From Oscillibacter sp. (GTDB taxonomy: Bacteria; Bacillota; Clostridia; Oscillospirales; Oscillospiraceae), in assembly GCA_017937405.1 (NCBI GenBank), contig JAGBDS010000042.1, positions 1-64,000 of the forward strand: DNA of 64,000 nucleotides, given 5' to 3'. The notes below the pieces were generated by a model. The model was not told where the DNA came from, did not search any database, and worked only from the letters and a program-made list of their open reading frames with translations. Positions 27,927-37,036 of this stretch are shown in pieces. Within the stretch, counting starts at the first letter, position 1, and each line of letters begins with the position of its first letter. The translations under genes and the position numbers were made by a program.

Positions 27927-28637
27927 ATGACCAAATACTTTTTGAGGGATACCCCTCTGGAGGAGTATGAGCGGTTAATGATGGAACCGCCCCGCTCCAT
28001 GCGCTGTGAGCGAGTGGCGGTCACACTGGAACCGCTTCCTCAAGCCGCAAAATTCTATGACTGCCGCGGATGTCTGGCATTCCAGCGGAAACGGTGTACT
28101 GCCAGACATTGTGCCTGGATCAAAGAGCGCCTGGAAAACCATCATATCGGATACCGGATACTGGTCCTCCAGCAGATTCGCACGCTACGGTTCAATGAGC
28201 TGACGAAGCGTGTGCAGAATCTGCACATCCATAATCGCGGCTGCTCCTTCAGCAGTCCGGCACACGAATACCGTATCCATAAGCAACTTCAGGCCCCCGG
28301 TGACATGGGTGCGAGGAAAATCACCTCCCGATGGCTCTCCACCGTGTTTCTGCTGGCTTCCAGCGACCAGCTCTGGGAGCGGTACACGATGGGAAACTGC
28401 TGGAATATCTCATACTCTTCCCAGCTCAAGAAAAATGTTGGTGCGCTCAGCCTTCAGGACTACGCACTGTATCAGGCGGCAAAGACTTTCCAAACGGGTA
28501 ACCAGCACATTACCTATACAGATCTAATCGATCCTGAACTGGTGGATGACAGCACACTGCGTTTGATCGTGGATGCAATGATGATCCTGCGGTACGGAGA
28601 CGCCGTTCTGCCGATGCGGGGAGGTGACACACGATGA
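27927..28637 (+). CDS. ICE-associated Cys-cluster protein, function unknown
   Basis: The 236-residue protein has a putative metal-binding cluster near residues 45-65 (CRGC, then CTARHC). It also has a predicted alpha/beta core and a helical C-terminal half. I recognise no named family. There is no signal peptide. It opens a run of overlapping genes: its stop overlaps the start of the ArdA-like gene by 4 bases. The start is supported by AAGGA at about 9 bases. Confidence 0.65.
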   Translation: MTKYFLRDTPLEEYERLMMEPPRSMRCERVAVTLEPLPQAAKFYDCRGCLAFQRKRCTARHCAWIKERLENHHIGYRILVLQQIRTLRFNELTKRVQNLHIHNRGCSFSSPAHEYRIHKQLQAPGDMGARKITSRWLSTVFLLASSDQLWERYTMGNCWNISYSSQLKKNVGALSLQDYALYQAAKTFQTGNQHITYTDLIDPELVDDSTLRLIVDAMMILRYGDAVLPMRGGDTR

Positions 28638-29812
28638 GAGCGGTATTGAGTAATGTAAAGCATCCTGAATATGGCGTGGCCACGATCCCGCTGCCCATCC
28701 CCTATGAGGAATACGATCACGTAATAGAGCTCTTGGGTGCGATGGAGCTTGGCGACGTCGTGGAACGTGACTGTAAGGTGGAGGAGATCCAGGACGGACT
28801 TCCCATCCTCAAGCGGTTGGAGAAAGTCGCTGTCAATATCGACGAACTGGATTACCTTGCCAAACGACTGGACAGCTTCGACTATATTGAAGCAGCGCAG
28901 TTCCAGGCCATGGCGGTCAAGACGGGGGTCTTTGATATGAAAGACCTCATCAATCTGACCTTCTGCTGCCAGCAGGCCACTGTCATCACGGACTTCTCGG
29001 ACTTGGAGGCTATCGGACGGCATCATCTCGTGTCGATCAACGGAGGATGCTTGTCAAGCGAATTGGCGGATACAGACCTGCGGATGACCGCATTGAAGCT
29101 GATTTTGAGCAAAGAAGGCACTGTAACACCCTATGGAGTGGTCTATGACAATGGACTGAAGCTGGACGAGGTCTACGATGGGCGCCATCTCCCCGGCTAT
29201 CACTACGAGCAAGATATGCTGGCGGTAGGCATCTCCTCCCGCGCCGAGCCGGAGAACACATCAAAAATAACCTGGCTGTATCTGCCCTGTACGCAACTTC
29301 AGATAGAACGCGGGATGATGCGGTCCGGCATCAGCGATCCTGACAATATGCGCATCTGGTATGAGGACAGCCAGTTTCCGAAGGAAGTGGAGAACGTACT
29401 GGAGTTCAAACAGGAGAGCCTCTATGATCTGAACGACCTTGCCGCTACCATAAAGAAGCTCACGGAGGCCGACCAGAAAAAGCTGGGAGCCGCTGTGATA
29501 CTGGCCGAGCCGGAATGCGCCAGCCAAATCCGCCATCTGGCGGAAAACCTGGACCAGTTTGAGTTTGCTCCAAATGTCAAAACCCCGGAGGAGTACGGGA
29601 AATATATGATCCAGGAATCCGGCCATTTTGACTACGATGAAAACCTGGACGAGTTCTACGACTACGAAAAGTACGGTCAGCAGCGTATGTCTCGGGAATC
29701 CGGGATGTTCACGGAGGCGGGATATATTTCCTACCATGGAACGCTGAGTCTCGAGGAACTGATGATGGAGGGACCCACAGAGCAGGGGTTTCAAATGGGA
29801 GGCCTGCAATGA
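28634..29812 (+). CDS. antirestriction protein, ArdA-like (first paralogue)
   Basis: The 392-residue acidic protein fits the ArdA family found in Firmicute conjugative elements. ArdA proteins mimic B-form DNA and inhibit type I restriction enzymes in a new host. Family-like segments include VNIDELDYLAKRLDSFD (residues ~75-91), DLINLTFCC and a second domain around DLNDLAATIKKL. A highly acidic patch (YDENLDEFYDYEKYG) lies near residue 280. The C-terminus ends FQMGGLQ, encoded by ATGGGAGG, which also serves as the ribosome binding site for the next gene; the two genes overlap by 4 bases. Confidence 0.75.
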   Translation: MRAVLSNVKHPEYGVATIPLPIPYEEYDHVIELLGAMELGDVVERDCKVEEIQDGLPILKRLEKVAVNIDELDYLAKRLDSFDYIEAAQFQAMAVKTGVFDMKDLINLTFCCQQATVITDFSDLEAIGRHHLVSINGGCLSSELADTDLRMTALKLILSKEGTVTPYGVVYDNGLKLDEVYDGRHLPGYHYEQDMLAVGISSRAEPENTSKITWLYLPCTQLQIERGMMRSGISDPDNMRIWYEDSQFPKEVENVLEFKQESLYDLNDLAATIKKLTEADQKKLGAAVILAEPECASQIRHLAENLDQFEFAPNVKTPEEYGKYMIQESGHFDYDENLDEFYDYEKYGQQRMSRESGMFTEAGYISYHGTLSLEELMMEGPTEQGFQMGGLQ

Positions 29813-30921
29813 TCGATCTGCATCTGACTCGCGGAGACAACTATGAGGGTGTTTACCTTCGGCTCCCGGCCACACCCGCGGAAGTGGGTGAATCCTACGC
29901 TATGCTGGACAGTATCAGCCGCTACGCCGGGGAAACGCACATCGTGGATGTGAAAAGCCCTGTAAAGAATTTGGCCCAGTTTATCAAAAGCGCTGATCTG
30001 GCAAAGCAGGAGGATCTGGAGAAGCTGAACCGTCTGGCTGAAAAAATCGGGAGTATGACTGTTCTTGAACGAACCTTGTTCTCAGGAGCACTTTGGACAG
30101 AGAGCATGAACAGCCTGGACGATGTGCTTCGTGTAGCGGACCGGCTGGAAGATTACGAAATCATCCCAGAGGTCACCTGCGACCGGGAACTTGGTGGTTA
30201 TGTCGTGGAACACGGCCTCGTCATGGACTTCCCGGAAGCGGTGCGGCCCTATCTGGACTATGTGGGTCTTGGCGCGGAATATTACGCTGACCATGGAGGG
30301 GCTTATACCATGGATGGCTATGTGATGCGCCGGGACGGTCAGCCGGAGCAGGCGCCGGAACACACGGTTTTTTCCGCGTATCTCCGATCCCACTGCGGTG
30401 CGAAACGGTTTCGGTTTTATTTCCCCGCTGCAGAGGAAGCGTTGGAGAACGCAAAACAGCGGCTTCAAATCGACAGCTTTGCTGAAGCAGAGGTGGAAGC
30501 CCTGGACTGCGATATTCCATATCTCGTTGACTTGCTTCCCGCTTCCTGTATCAGCGTGGAGGACATCAACGAACTGGCGCTGGCCGTCGAGGAAATGAAG
30601 CAGACAGACGGTGAAACTTTGAAATACCTCTCCGTCCTGTCTGTGGAGCAGCCGGAGGACTTTCCCGCCGCTCTGCGACTTTCCATCAATTTGGACGATT
30701 ATGAGCGGGTACCGGAAGATGCCAGTGAATACGGCGAGGAGGTCTTGCACCGGCTTGGCGCAGACGATGAGGTATTGGATGCCATCGATGGCTATATGGA
30801 CTTTGCGGCATTCGGCGAAGCCCAAATGCAGGAGGACGGCGTCCGCAGGACGGAGTTCGGACTGATTCGTCGGTGCAGCAGTCCTTTTCCGGAACAGGGA
30901 CATGGTCTCGTGATGTCCTAA
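29809..30921 (+). CDS. ArdA-like antirestriction paralogue (second)
   Basis: The 370-residue acidic protein has the same layout as its neighbour: an N-terminal ~100 residues, then LEKLNRLAEKIGSM (residues ~67-80), then DVLRVADRLEDYEIIPEV. The C-terminal part (VLHRLGADDEVLDAIDGYMD, then GVRRTEFGLIRR) resembles the end of ArdA domains. Net charge is strongly negative, as expected for a DNA mimic. It is translated from a start overlapping the previous stop. It probably broadens the range of restriction systems countered; this is inferred from family membership only. Confidence 0.65.
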   Translation: MIDLHLTRGDNYEGVYLRLPATPAEVGESYAMLDSISRYAGETHIVDVKSPVKNLAQFIKSADLAKQEDLEKLNRLAEKIGSMTVLERTLFSGALWTESMNSLDDVLRVADRLEDYEIIPEVTCDRELGGYVVEHGLVMDFPEAVRPYLDYVGLGAEYYADHGGAYTMDGYVMRRDGQPEQAPEHTVFSAYLRSHCGAKRFRFYFPAAEEALENAKQRLQIDSFAEAEVEALDCDIPYLVDLLPASCISVEDINELALAVEEMKQTDGETLKYLSVLSVEQPEDFPAALRLSINLDDYERVPEDASEYGEEVLHRLGADDEVLDAIDGYMDFAAFGEAQMQEDGVRRTEFGLIRRCSSPFPEQGHGLVMS

Positions 30922-30996
30922 GATTCCCTGGACTTCTGCGCAAACTCATGGTAATGATTGTGTTCACAAATAAAGATATGGATAGGAGTGAAAAAC

Positions 30997-31527
30997 ATGA
31001 GCATGGACACCAGTCGAGAATCTAACCAGCGCATCGCATCGGAACATCCTGTCGATACGCCCCAATATGCTTTGTGCCCCGCCTCTCCCGATGAGGCGGG
31101 GCTGTTCTTTGCCCTCCCTCCCGAACAAGATAAGGCATTGGGGGCAATCGGGCATGTACGCATGGACTTCGGACGAGGGGGCGATGAGTTTTTCCACACC
31201 TGGCACCCCCGTGGTCCGGCTGAACTGAATTCTCAGGAGTTCAAGGCGGAACTTCAGGAAGTGGTGGACACGCTGCGGCAGAGTGTGCTGAAGAATCTCA
31301 GCGCCATGACCGGCTACTGCCGGGGACACGGCGGAGAGATCAGCGGCGGCTGGGTACAGAACTACGGTTACATCGTGGAAACGGAGAACTACCGATACTG
31401 CCTGCGGTGCAATCCTGTCCCCAATGACTACCACGCATATCTTTCGTGCTTCGATAAGCGGGTACAGGAGATGAACCAGCAGAACACGCCCCGGGAGGGG
31501 ATGACGATGGGAGGGATGAGCTTATGA
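30997..31527 (+). CDS. ICE cargo protein with MTMGGMSL tail, function unknown
   Basis: I do not recognise this 176-residue protein. It has no signal peptide, and its central region (around [14 protein letters not shown] residues 60-75) looks globular. The start at 30997 is chosen because TAGGAG precedes it; a frame extending 13 codons further has no ribosome binding site. The C-terminus ends TMGGMSL and the DNA for that tail contains GGGAGG, the ribosome binding site of the next gene (4-base overlap). Confidence 0.65.
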   Translation: MSMDTSRESNQRIASEHPVDTPQYALCPASPDEAGLFFALPPEQDKALGAIGHVRMDFGRGGDEFFHTWHPRGPAELNSQEFKAELQEVVDTLRQSVLKNLSAMTGYCRGHGGEISGGWVQNYGYIVETENYRYCLRCNPVPNDYHAYLSCFDKRVQEMNQQNTPREGMTMGGMSL

Positions 31528-32624
31528 GCAGCATTCCCAAGGAGTGGTTGACATTTTTACGGGAACAATATCCCTCGGGCAGCAGAATCAAGCTCAGAGA
31601 GATGAAAGATCCCTATGCGCCGGTACCACCCGGCACCATGGGAACGCTGGACTTCATCGACGATGCCGGGCAGTTCCATATGAAGTGGGACAACGGCAGA
31701 AAGCTGGCCCTGATCATCGGCGAGGACAGCTTCACCGTCCTGCCTCCCGAACCCACCACCATGAAGCTGTATATGCCCCTGACCGCAGATCTGTTCGAGC
31801 GTGACGGATGGGGAGATTTGGAAGCCGAACCCACGGAACTGGGTGGCAGAGAGCTCCGCGCTTACGAGGGAGCGATCCTGAAAGCCTTGATCAATAACCG
31901 TATGCCGGAGGAAAGCGAAAGCGGTATCATGCACTGGTATGACGGGAACGACAGCGTTGATGCCAAGGTCAAGTCCGTGGTCTTCACAGTAGAGGAACGG
32001 GATGGTCAGCTCTGGGGCGTGGCAGAATGCCGCGTAGTCGGTACGCTGACCCCGGAGGAACTCACCACGCTGAAAGAATACATCTCCGGGCAGGCATCGG
32101 ATGGCTGGGGTGAGGGCTTCGAGCAGCGGGAGATCGACATCGGTGACGGCGAACTATATGTCCACCTTTGGAACTTCAGCGATGACTGGGATATCCAGAC
32201 AGAGGAAGAATGCTTCGGCCCCAAAGTTGCGGAAGGTCTGCCGGAAATGTGTTTCTCCACGCTGCTGACCACAGGGACCCTCATCTGCATCAAACGCGGG
32301 GAGACCGGTTACTACCCGTCCGATTGGGATACCGGGGACAAGGAACGGAATGTGGAGCTGGCGGATCAGCTGAACGAACAGCTTGGCGTCACCATGTGGC
32401 AGCGCAAGGCCATGGAGGTCGGCAGCATGTGCGGATGGGATGTGCCGGGCGCCGACCCCGCCAAGTATCTGGAGGACTATGCACAACACGGGGCCCCCGC
32501 CGAAGCCCAACGCAGCGGGTTCGGTGGGGAGAGGAGTTCCAGCGAAATGAATGAGCCTTGTCCGCAGGACGAGGCGAAGGATATGGAGCATGGAACGACG
32601 ATGGGAGGTATGACCCTTGGGTAA
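31524..32624 (+). CDS. DUF4314 domain protein
   Basis: The N-terminal ~65 residues ([20 protein letters not shown], then [13 protein letters not shown] and [12 protein letters not shown]) match DUF4314, a small beta-barrel-like domain common in Firmicute mobile elements. The remaining ~300 residues form at least one further domain that I cannot name, rich in acidic residues and Trp. The total is 366 residues, cytoplasmic. The tail is TMGGMTLG, encoded over the GGGAGG that serves the downstream TTG-start gene (8-base overlap). Function is unknown. Confidence 0.72.
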   Translation: MSSIPKEWLTFLREQYPSGSRIKLREMKDPYAPVPPGTMGTLDFIDDAGQFHMKWDNGRKLALIIGEDSFTVLPPEPTTMKLYMPLTADLFERDGWGDLEAEPTELGGRELRAYEGAILKALINNRMPEESESGIMHWYDGNDSVDAKVKSVVFTVEERDGQLWGVAECRVVGTLTPEELTTLKEYISGQASDGWGEGFEQREIDIGDGELYVHLWNFSDDWDIQTEEECFGPKVAEGLPEMCFSTLLTTGTLICIKRGETGYYPSDWDTGDKERNVELADQLNEQLGVTMWQRKAMEVGSMCGWDVPGADPAKYLEDYAQHGAPAEAQRSGFGGERSSSEMNEPCPQDEAKDMEHGTTMGGMTLG

Positions 32625-33816
32625 ATTATTCTCAGTGGAGCTGTCCGGCGGCAATGGCAGGTACTGTGAGCTGGAGCTGCCGGCAACCGATTATGAGCTG
32701 CTGGATGCGTTGGACAAACTGCGGCTCAGAAATCGAGACACCATGTCTCTTGAAGTATGCGAATACTATGCCTTCGAATTCCTTGCCCCCTTCCTCAGCG
32801 ATGATCCCAACCTATATGAACTGAACGCCCTTTCCCGAAGACTCTCTGATCTGACCGATATGCAGCGCACTTCCTTCGCGGGGCTTCTGAAAACAGAGAT
32901 CGAGAAGCGGAATGGAGACATCCTCATCCCCAGGCTCATTGATCTTGCGTATAGTGCAGACTGCTGCCATGTGGTAGCCGAAGCCCTGAATGACTCCCAG
33001 CTCGGCAGATTTTACGCGGATAACGGCTTCATTCCCATCACGGAAAAGGTCCCGGATTCCATCTACGAACTGCTGGATTTTGAAGCTCTTGGCAGAAAAG
33101 CACGCACTGAGGAAGGCGGCGTGTTTGTGGACCGTGACACCTACGGCTGCTGCGGCTATGTCACCCAGCACACTGACTTGGTAGAAGTATATAAGGATAT
33201 GGATCTCACCCCAAAGGTTCCGCCTTACACGGTCCTTCTGGAACTGACCAAGGGATGGTTCAACGATTCCGAATACGACAATGAGAAAACGGTCCAACTG
33301 TGGTTCCCTTCATCCCCCAGTGCTATGGATCATGCCCTGAATGAGCTGGGCGCGGCAATGTGGTCGGAAGTATCCTTCCAGTGCATTGACTGCCGTGTTC
33401 CCGCTCTTGCCGATGCCGTCAGCGACGCCAACAATGTTGCCGAGGTCAATCGGTTCAGCCAGTGGCTGGACAACATTGCGCAGGAGAAACTTCCTGCATA
33501 TAAGGCACTGCTGGCTGCCACCCATTGCCGTGACTTGCAAAATGCCATGACGCTGATGGACGCCATGGACAGCTATGTGTTCTCTCCCGGTTTCAGTTCC
33601 CCGGAGGATGTTGCCAAGGAGGAGTTGAATATCACTATGGTTGAGAGCGATGTGAAACTCCTGCTGCCCCATGTCAACCTGTATGCCTATGGCGAGGCGC
33701 TGATCCAGAACCAGCGCGCCAGTCTGACAGAATACGGGTTGATCGAGCGGCAGGACGGTCAACCGATCCAGTCCATGGAGAAACAGCCCAGCCAGGGCGG
33801 AATGGAGATGATGTAA
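32617..33816 (+). CDS. ArdA-like antirestriction paralogue (third)
   Basis: The 399-residue protein aligns by eye with the 28634 protein. It shares [13 protein letters not shown] (residues ~68-80), a conserved [17 protein letters not shown] segment, an [12 protein letters not shown] segment and [19 protein letters not shown]. The C-terminal half repeats the pattern ([12 protein letters not shown]). The start is TTG at 32617, supported by GGGAGG 8 bases upstream; an ATG is not available nearby. It ends GGMEMM and is followed by leader 3, so it closes the first cargo operon. Confidence 0.68.
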   Translation: MGKLFSVELSGGNGRYCELELPATDYELLDALDKLRLRNRDTMSLEVCEYYAFEFLAPFLSDDPNLYELNALSRRLSDLTDMQRTSFAGLLKTEIEKRNGDILIPRLIDLAYSADCCHVVAEALNDSQLGRFYADNGFIPITEKVPDSIYELLDFEALGRKARTEEGGVFVDRDTYGCCGYVTQHTDLVEVYKDMDLTPKVPPYTVLLELTKGWFNDSEYDNEKTVQLWFPSSPSAMDHALNELGAAMWSEVSFQCIDCRVPALADAVSDANNVAEVNRFSQWLDNIAQEKLPAYKALLAATHCRDLQNAMTLMDAMDSYVFSPGFSSPEDVAKEELNITMVESDVKLLLPHVNLYAYGEALIQNQRASLTEYGLIERQDGQPIQSMEKQPSQGGMEMM

Positions 33817-33855
33817 CCAGAAATCCGACAATGAAATAAGTTCATACTAAAGACC

Positions 33856-33916
33856 AAGGGGCCGTTTTTCCGAAAGGGACAAACGGCCCCTTCTTTTTTA
33901 TGCCCTTTTTCGGGAA
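33856..33916 (+). promoter_or_regulatory. ICE leader 3: terminator with competing downstream arm
   Basis: A 12-bp stem (33856-33867 with 33881-33892) followed by CTTTTTTA is a strong intrinsic terminator. A downstream segment (33902-33916, CCCTTTTTCGGGAAA) is nearly complementary to the loop-proximal 33866-33878, which includes TTCCGAAAGGG. The layout and the CCCCGGAAAGGA just before the next start codon match leader 2, suggesting a common origin. Confidence 0.6.
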
Positions 33917-33939
33917 AGCAACCCCGGAAAGGAGCAGAC

Positions 33940-34272
33940 ATGGAGAAAGAACGGCTGGCGGAATATCTGGAGCGATACCATCTGGGTGCTTCCAATGCGG
34001 CTACCAGCCGGGAACTGGAATGCACATTCAGCATCAAGGGCATTGAAGTGCGCCACCTGGTCAACGGCCTACGGAGAGAGGGGATTCCCATCGCCAGCAA
34101 TAGTCAGGGCTACTTCTACGCCGCCGACCAGCAGGAGGTGCAGGCCACCGTCGCCCACATGACCCACCGCATCAGCGGCATTGCTGCCGCTATCCGCGGC
34201 CTGACCCGGTCGCTGGAGCAGTTCGACACCGATCAGACCCGCCTGCCGCTGGAGAGGGGTGATGATCCCTGA
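33940..34272 (+). CDS. small winged-helix-like DNA-binding protein
   Basis: The 110-residue protein has a predicted helix-turn-helix: SNAATSRELECTFSIKG, then VRHLVNGLRREGIPIAS (residues ~18-55), with a wing-like SQGYFYAA. A helical C-terminal tail (AAAIRGLTRSLEQFD) follows. It is encoded directly before the adenine methylase with 8 bases between stop and start. It could regulate the methylase or take part in element replication; neither is shown by sequence. Confidence 0.65.
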   Translation: MEKERLAEYLERYHLGASNAATSRELECTFSIKGIEVRHLVNGLRREGIPIASNSQGYFYAADQQEVQATVAHMTHRISGIAAAIRGLTRSLEQFDTDQTRLPLERGDDP

Positions 34273-34280
34273 ATAGCTTT

Positions 34281-35123
34281 ATGTCCTGGGTGGGTGGAAA
34301 GAAAGCCCTGCGGGAGGAAGTGGTCAAGCGGTTTCCTCTGTTCTATGAGCGGTACATCGAGGTATTCGGCGGCGGTGGCTGGGTGCTGTTCCACAAGAAC
34401 CCCGGCAACGACTTTGAGGTCTATAACGACTTCAACGGTCTCCTGACCAACTTGTACCGCTGTGTGCGGGAGAAACCGGACCTGCTCATCAATTCACTGA
34501 AATATGTGCTCAACTCCCGTGAGGACTTTGAACGTGTGAGGCGGGCTCTGGATACCAGACGGCGAACCACAGATATACAACGGGCCTCCTGGTTCTATCA
34601 GATCATCCGTTACAGCTACGCCTCCGCTCTCACCAGCTTCGGCGCCCAGCCTCACGATATGTGGGCCAACTTCCCGCTGATCGAGCAGGCCCACCGACGA
34701 TTGGCAAAGGTCGTAATTGAGAACAGGGATTGCGTGAAGCTCATCCGGCAGTATGACCGCCCGGTGAGCTTCTTCTACTGTGACCCGCCCTATCACTGCA
34801 CGGAGGGCTACTACCAGAACATCGGCGAGGACGGCTTCACGGAGAAGGACCACATCCGCCTCCGGGACGCACTGCTCTCCATGCAGGGCAAATTCCTGCT
34901 GTCCTATAACGACGATGCCTTTGTCCGGGAGCTTTACGATGCGCCCGGTATCCAAATTGAGCCAGTGACTCGCCTGAATAACCTGCGGCAGCGGTACGAC
35001 CCCAACTGTCAGTTTTCGGAGCTGCTCATCTCCAACTATGACATGACCGAGCGCGGCCGCGCCACGACCCAATTAAATCTTTTTGACTTTCATACAGGAG
35101 GAAAAATCGACTATGAAATTTAA
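34281..35123 (+). CDS. D12-class DNA adenine methylase (Dam-like)
   Basis: The 280-residue enzyme transfers a methyl group from SAM to adenine N6 in a short DNA site. The SAM-binding motif I is at the N-terminus (VGGKKALREEVV, with YIEVFGGGGWV) and the catalytic motif DPPY lies near residue 170. The start may be four codons upstream at a CTG (34269), which would give the MNSFMSWVGGK start that I associate with relatives; the ATG at 34281 is the conservative choice. No cognate endonuclease is adjacent, so it is an orphan methylase, typical of elements that protect themselves from restriction. Its stop overlaps the next start. Confidence 0.9.
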   Translation: MSWVGGKKALREEVVKRFPLFYERYIEVFGGGGWVLFHKNPGNDFEVYNDFNGLLTNLYRCVREKPDLLINSLKYVLNSREDFERVRRALDTRRRTTDIQRASWFYQIIRYSYASALTSFGAQPHDMWANFPLIEQAHRRLAKVVIENRDCVKLIRQYDRPVSFFYCDPPYHCTEGYYQNIGEDGFTEKDHIRLRDALLSMQGKFLLSYNDDAFVRELYDAPGIQIEPVTRLNNLRQRYDPNCQFSELLISNYDMTERGRATTQLNLFDFHTGGKIDYEI

Positions 35124-35622
35124 AATTTGCCATGACCCCAGCAAGAAGACCCTGTCCCTTCCCCGTGCCGCACTCCAGCTCTCCGGACTGGCGGATGCTG
35201 GGGAGCTGACCCTGCACACCGAGGCCGGATGCGTCGTAGTGGCGCGGAATGACCTAACTACTGCGGAGACTGTGGGCATCATCCGCCTGCTCAATGACCT
35301 CAATGTGTCGCTCATCTTCCAGTTGGTCCAGGCCAGCCGGGAAGCGGCGGAGGAAGATGACACTGCCGGATGCGAGGACTGTGAGCGTGGCGACTGTATC
35401 GGCCTTGCTATTCCGTCCTGCCTTCTGGAACAGGCTGACATCGGTCCGGACGATGCGATGAACATCGCCACGGAGGATGGCAGGATCATCATCACTACCG
35501 CTGAGGAAGCTGATCCTCTGGATGAGCTGGACCCCGGCTTTCTCGCTATGCTGGCCAATGCGGGAGTGGAGCTCGACGGCCTCCGCTATCTGCTGGAGCA
35601 GGGAGATGAGCGGGATGAATGA
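35113..35622 (+). CDS. AbrB/SpoVT-like double-domain protein
   Basis: The 169-residue protein appears to hold two short beta-hairpin domains of swapped-hairpin AbrB type. One is at the N-terminus (KKTLSLPRAALQLSG, then GELTLHTEAGCVVVAR). One is near residues 95-130 (GLAIPSCLLEQADIG, then DGRIIITTA). A CEDCERGDC Cys cluster lies between them. AGGAGG at about 10 bases fixes the start at 35113. It overlaps the methylase stop by 11 bases. A transcription-regulator or antitoxin-like role is possible; no toxin gene is adjacent. Confidence 0.55.
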   Translation: MKFKICHDPSKKTLSLPRAALQLSGLADAGELTLHTEAGCVVVARNDLTTAETVGIIRLLNDLNVSLIFQLVQASREAAEEDDTAGCEDCERGDCIGLAIPSCLLEQADIGPDDAMNIATEDGRIIITTAEEADPLDELDPGFLAMLANAGVELDGLRYLLEQGDERDE

Positions 35623-36355
35623 GTTTCCGGCTCTATACACCTATTCTTTCAATGAGGCCAGGAAGCGGAACCGGCTGGATCTCTGGCAGATCAGTCACAA
35701 CGCAAATGTTGCCTGTAAAGAAGCAATAGAGTCCATCCTGCGCTGGAACTACAAGGACGAGTCCCTTCCGGAGAGTACGGCAAAGGACCTGCTGGACTCT
35801 TTTGGCTTTAAGCGGCTGAATTGGGTCCTGGCTGCTTCCATCCAGCGGAGGAAGAATGAGCCATTCAGCGAATCGGCCCGACAGTGGGCCCAAAATGTCT
35901 ATCGCCCGTTGGGTACCAGCGGCAGTCTCCATACCCGCGTGAAGGAATTTACCGTACAAAGTCCAGCCAAGGCGCTGGAGTGCCTGGTGAGTCAGACCCA
36001 GGCGGAATACCAGGCACTCAGCCTTTTCGGAATACAGCACTGCGTGAAGGAAGCGTGGAGAGAGGACTTGGAGGGCAAAGTGCTTGTACTCTCCCCGGAT
36101 AGTCTGAAGGAAAGCTACTGGGAGCCCAAGAACCAGCTCTGGCTGGCGGAGGGCGGCTTCGGCTGTAGTCCCAATGCCGCTGGCCGTGCGGTCTATGCCA
36201 CCTGCCTTGGCGATGGAGAGCATACCCGCTGGGACCGCTCCGACTTCATCGGCGTATTGGACGAGCAGTACCTGCCTGACTGGGCAAAGACGCGACTGGC
36301 GGAGCTGACGGGTCAAACGCAGGCGGGTCCCACTATGGGCGGCATGACAATGTGA
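35606..36355 (+). CDS. DUF3849 domain protein
   Basis: The 249-residue protein carries an N-terminal DUF3849 domain (residues ~5-100; YTYSFNEARKRNRLDLW and LDSFGFKRLNWVLA). A second region around residues 120-230 is unassigned. DUF3849 is common in Firmicute mobile elements and has no known function. The start at 35606 overlaps the upstream stop by 17 bases; 35615 is an alternative. The C-terminus is PTMGGMTM, but here the next gene has its own ribosome binding site, so the tail is not needed for translation of its neighbour. Confidence 0.75.
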   Translation: MSGMNEFPALYTYSFNEARKRNRLDLWQISHNANVACKEAIESILRWNYKDESLPESTAKDLLDSFGFKRLNWVLAASIQRRKNEPFSESARQWAQNVYRPLGTSGSLHTRVKEFTVQSPAKALECLVSQTQAEYQALSLFGIQHCVKEAWREDLEGKVLVLSPDSLKESYWEPKNQLWLAEGGFGCSPNAAGRAVYATCLGDGEHTRWDRSDFIGVLDEQYLPDWAKTRLAELTGQTQAGPTMGGMTM

Positions 36356-36370
36356 GAGGAGGCGGAACAA

Positions 36371-37036
36371 TTGAGAATTTCCTATTACACCATCGATGAT
36401 CTGCGGCTTGGCCGCAGCGGGAAGACTCGGCCCGGCTGGCGGCTGTCGCGGATGCTGGCGCTGGAGGACGCATTGGAGCATTACCGCAGCCTGCCGGCTA
36501 AAGGTATCAAGTCTCTGGGTGTCACCAATGGCATCCAAGCAGTTGAGCTTGTCCGCTGCCTGCCGCTGTCCCAGGACGGCGGCGAGGACGTTCTGATCCC
36601 TGATTTTCTCCAGTGCCCGCAGTGGAAGGAAGAACCGGCAGTAATCGAAGCTGCCCAAACGCTGGCGGAGCAGCTGAACATCCGCTATTACCTGGACGGC
36701 GACCGAGTCATCCCCGCGCCGAAACTGGAAAGACTCCCCCGCAACCTGGCGGATAAATATCTCTGGCGGGATCGGACGGATGACCTGGATTCCGCCATCC
36801 ACTGGGTGTATTTATCCGGCACAGGCTGGATCTCCCCGGCAGAGTTGAAGCGCCGCTATCCCGTGGCCCATCTGGACTACTGCTATCCTCTGGTGCTGAA
36901 GTACCGGGCAGACGGCGTTACGGAGAAGGGTACCTTTGTCCCGCTGGAGATAACCCCATGGGAGTATAAACAGTTGGCTTACCGCACACAGATGCGGATC
37001 GACCAAAATAAAAAAGCAGGAGGTAAAAGAACATGA
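36371..37036 (+). CDS. ICE cargo protein, function unknown
   Basis: I recognise no named family in this 221-residue soluble protein. It starts at a TTG (36371) with GAGGAGG about 8 bases upstream. The sequence alternates strands and helices and has a basic C-terminus (NKKAGGKRT). Its stop overlaps the start of the SpoVG-like gene by 4 bases. Confidence 0.65.
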   Translation: MRISYYTIDDLRLGRSGKTRPGWRLSRMLALEDALEHYRSLPAKGIKSLGVTNGIQAVELVRCLPLSQDGGEDVLIPDFLQCPQWKEEPAVIEAAQTLAEQLNIRYYLDGDRVIPAPKLERLPRNLADKYLWRDRTDDLDSAIHWVYLSGTGWISPAELKRRYPVAHLDYCYPLVLKYRADGVTEKGTFVPLEITPWEYKQLAYRTQMRIDQNKKAGGKRT

